From: Rhodoferax sp.
GTDB taxonomy: Bacteria; Pseudomonadota; Gammaproteobacteria; Burkholderiales; Burkholderiaceae_C
Length of the DNA stretch: 6,415 nt
Assembly (NCBI GenBank): GCA_018882485.1
Contig: VERU01000156.1
Span: forward strand, 1-6,415
Direction of reading: 5' to 3'
Below, in pieces: positions 5,814 to 6,415 of the stretch. The notes below the pieces were generated by a model that was not told the origin of the DNA, did not search any database, and saw only the letters and a list, made by a program, of their open reading frames with translations. The position numbers and the translations under genes are program-made. The number at the start of each line of letters is the position of its first letter. The first letter of the stretch is position 1.

Positions 5814-6415
5814 ATGGGGCAACGTTACTCGGCCTGGTCGCTGTTGAGACAGGCCATCCGGGGTCACCAGGGCTGGGAGCGTGCCTGGCGTGATCCGGAG
5901 CCGCGCAAGAATTACGACGTGATCATCGTCGGCGGCGGCGGGCATGGCCTGGCGACCGCCTACTACCTGGCGAGCGTGCACGGCATTCGCAACATCGCCG
6001 TGCTGGAAAAGGGCTACCTGGGCTCGGGCAATGTCGGGCGCAACACCACGATCGTCCGGTCGAACTACATGATGCCGGAGAACACCCCGTTCTACGAGCA
6101 CTCGATGTCGCTCTGGCGCGGCCTGTCGGAGGAGCTGAATTACAACGTGATGTTCTCGCCGCGCGGCTACCTGTTTGCCGCCTGCTCGCAGGGAGCACTG
6201 GACGGCCTGGTGCGGCGCGCCAACATCATGCGGCTCAACGGCATCCGGGCCGACATCCTGACCCGCGAGGAGGTACGCCAGGAGGCGCCCTACCTGGATT
6301 TTTCCGATCAGGCGCGATACCCGATCTACGGCGGGATGCTGCAACCCGATGCGGGCACCGCGCGGCACGACGCCGTGGCCTGGGGTTACGCGCGGGCGGC
6401 CGACCAGCTCGGGGT
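5814..6415 (+). CDS. soxB: Sarcosine oxidase beta subunit-like protein (SoxB), 3' end outside window
   Basis: The first 200 residues are present and the frame is open at the window end; full-length SoxB is about 400-420 residues. The N-terminus RYSAWSLLRQAIRGHQGWER, then AWRDPEPRKNYD, is the usual SoxB lead-in. The FAD loop VIIVGGGGHGLATAYYL and GRNTTIVRSNY follow, then LNYNVMFS. GTARHDAVAWGYARAA near the end contains His185, which from memory matches the His that carries covalent FMN in heterotetrameric sarcosine oxidase. That enzyme (subunits B, D, A, G) oxidises sarcosine to glycine with oxygen and can hand the carbon to tetrahydrofolate. The sequence around VMFSPRGYLFAAC and the DAG before TARHD differ from the SoxB I remember (often QRG and RGG), so this may be a paralogue with another secondary amine as substrate. 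soxD, soxA and soxG would be expected just downstream. Confidence 0.87.
   Translation, partial: MGQRYSAWSLLRQAIRGHQGWERAWRDPEPRKNYDVIIVGGGGHGLATAYYLASVHGIRNIAVLEKGYLGSGNVGRNTTIVRSNYMMPENTPFYEHSMSLWRGLSEELNYNVMFSPRGYLFAACSQGALDGLVRRANIMRLNGIRADILTREEVRQEAPYLDFSDQARYPIYGGMLQPDAGTARHDAVAWGYARAADQLG

Overview
The window looks like chromosomal DNA of a high-GC proteobacterium. Third codon positions are strongly G/C, start codons are ATG or GTG with short purine-rich ribosome binding sites, and the protein families resemble those of aerobic Beta-, Gamma- or Alphaproteobacteria with amine-degrading genes. A Burkholderiales-like host is my best guess, but nothing in the sequence settles the taxonomy. 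I see no mobile element, tRNA, rRNA or CRISPR array.

Left side (1-1603). The window opens inside the remains of a GNAT acetyltransferase gene on the + strand. Its start is in frame 1, a short piece of its middle is in frame 2 and its C-terminus is in frame 3, with most of the protein missing, so it reads as a decayed pseudogene. Facing it on the - strand are a 52-residue single-pass membrane protein (329-487) and, 30 bases upstream of that, a complete Gfo/Idh/MocA-family NAD(P)-dependent oxidoreductase (518-1603).

Centre (1604-1752). A divergent intergenic region separates the left-hand genes from the right-hand operon. It holds an A/T-rich island with an A8 tract, a T8 tract and a perfect CATGA-N7-TCATG inverted repeat. 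This is the likely site of promoters and regulator binding for one or both directions.

Right side (1753-6415, + strand). Three genes are packed head to tail. The first is a non-pyrrolysine member of the MttB (trimethylamine/betaine methyltransferase) family. The second is an 809-residue dimethylglycine/sarcosine dehydrogenase-like flavoprotein fused to a GcvT-type folate domain. The third is the first 200 residues of a SoxB-like sarcosine oxidase beta subunit, cut by the window end. Spacings are 69 and 2 bases, and the ribosome binding site of the third gene lies inside the second.

The right-hand genes read as a demethylation pathway for a methylated amine. The MttB homologue would take a methyl group from a quaternary or tertiary amine. 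The GcvT-fused dehydrogenase would oxidise the next N-methyl group and pass the one-carbon unit to tetrahydrofolate. The SoxB-type enzyme would oxidise the secondary amine. The real substrate is unknown: glycine betaine to dimethylglycine to sarcosine to glycine is the simplest reading. No corrinoid protein gene, which an MttB-type enzyme would need, is visible in the window.
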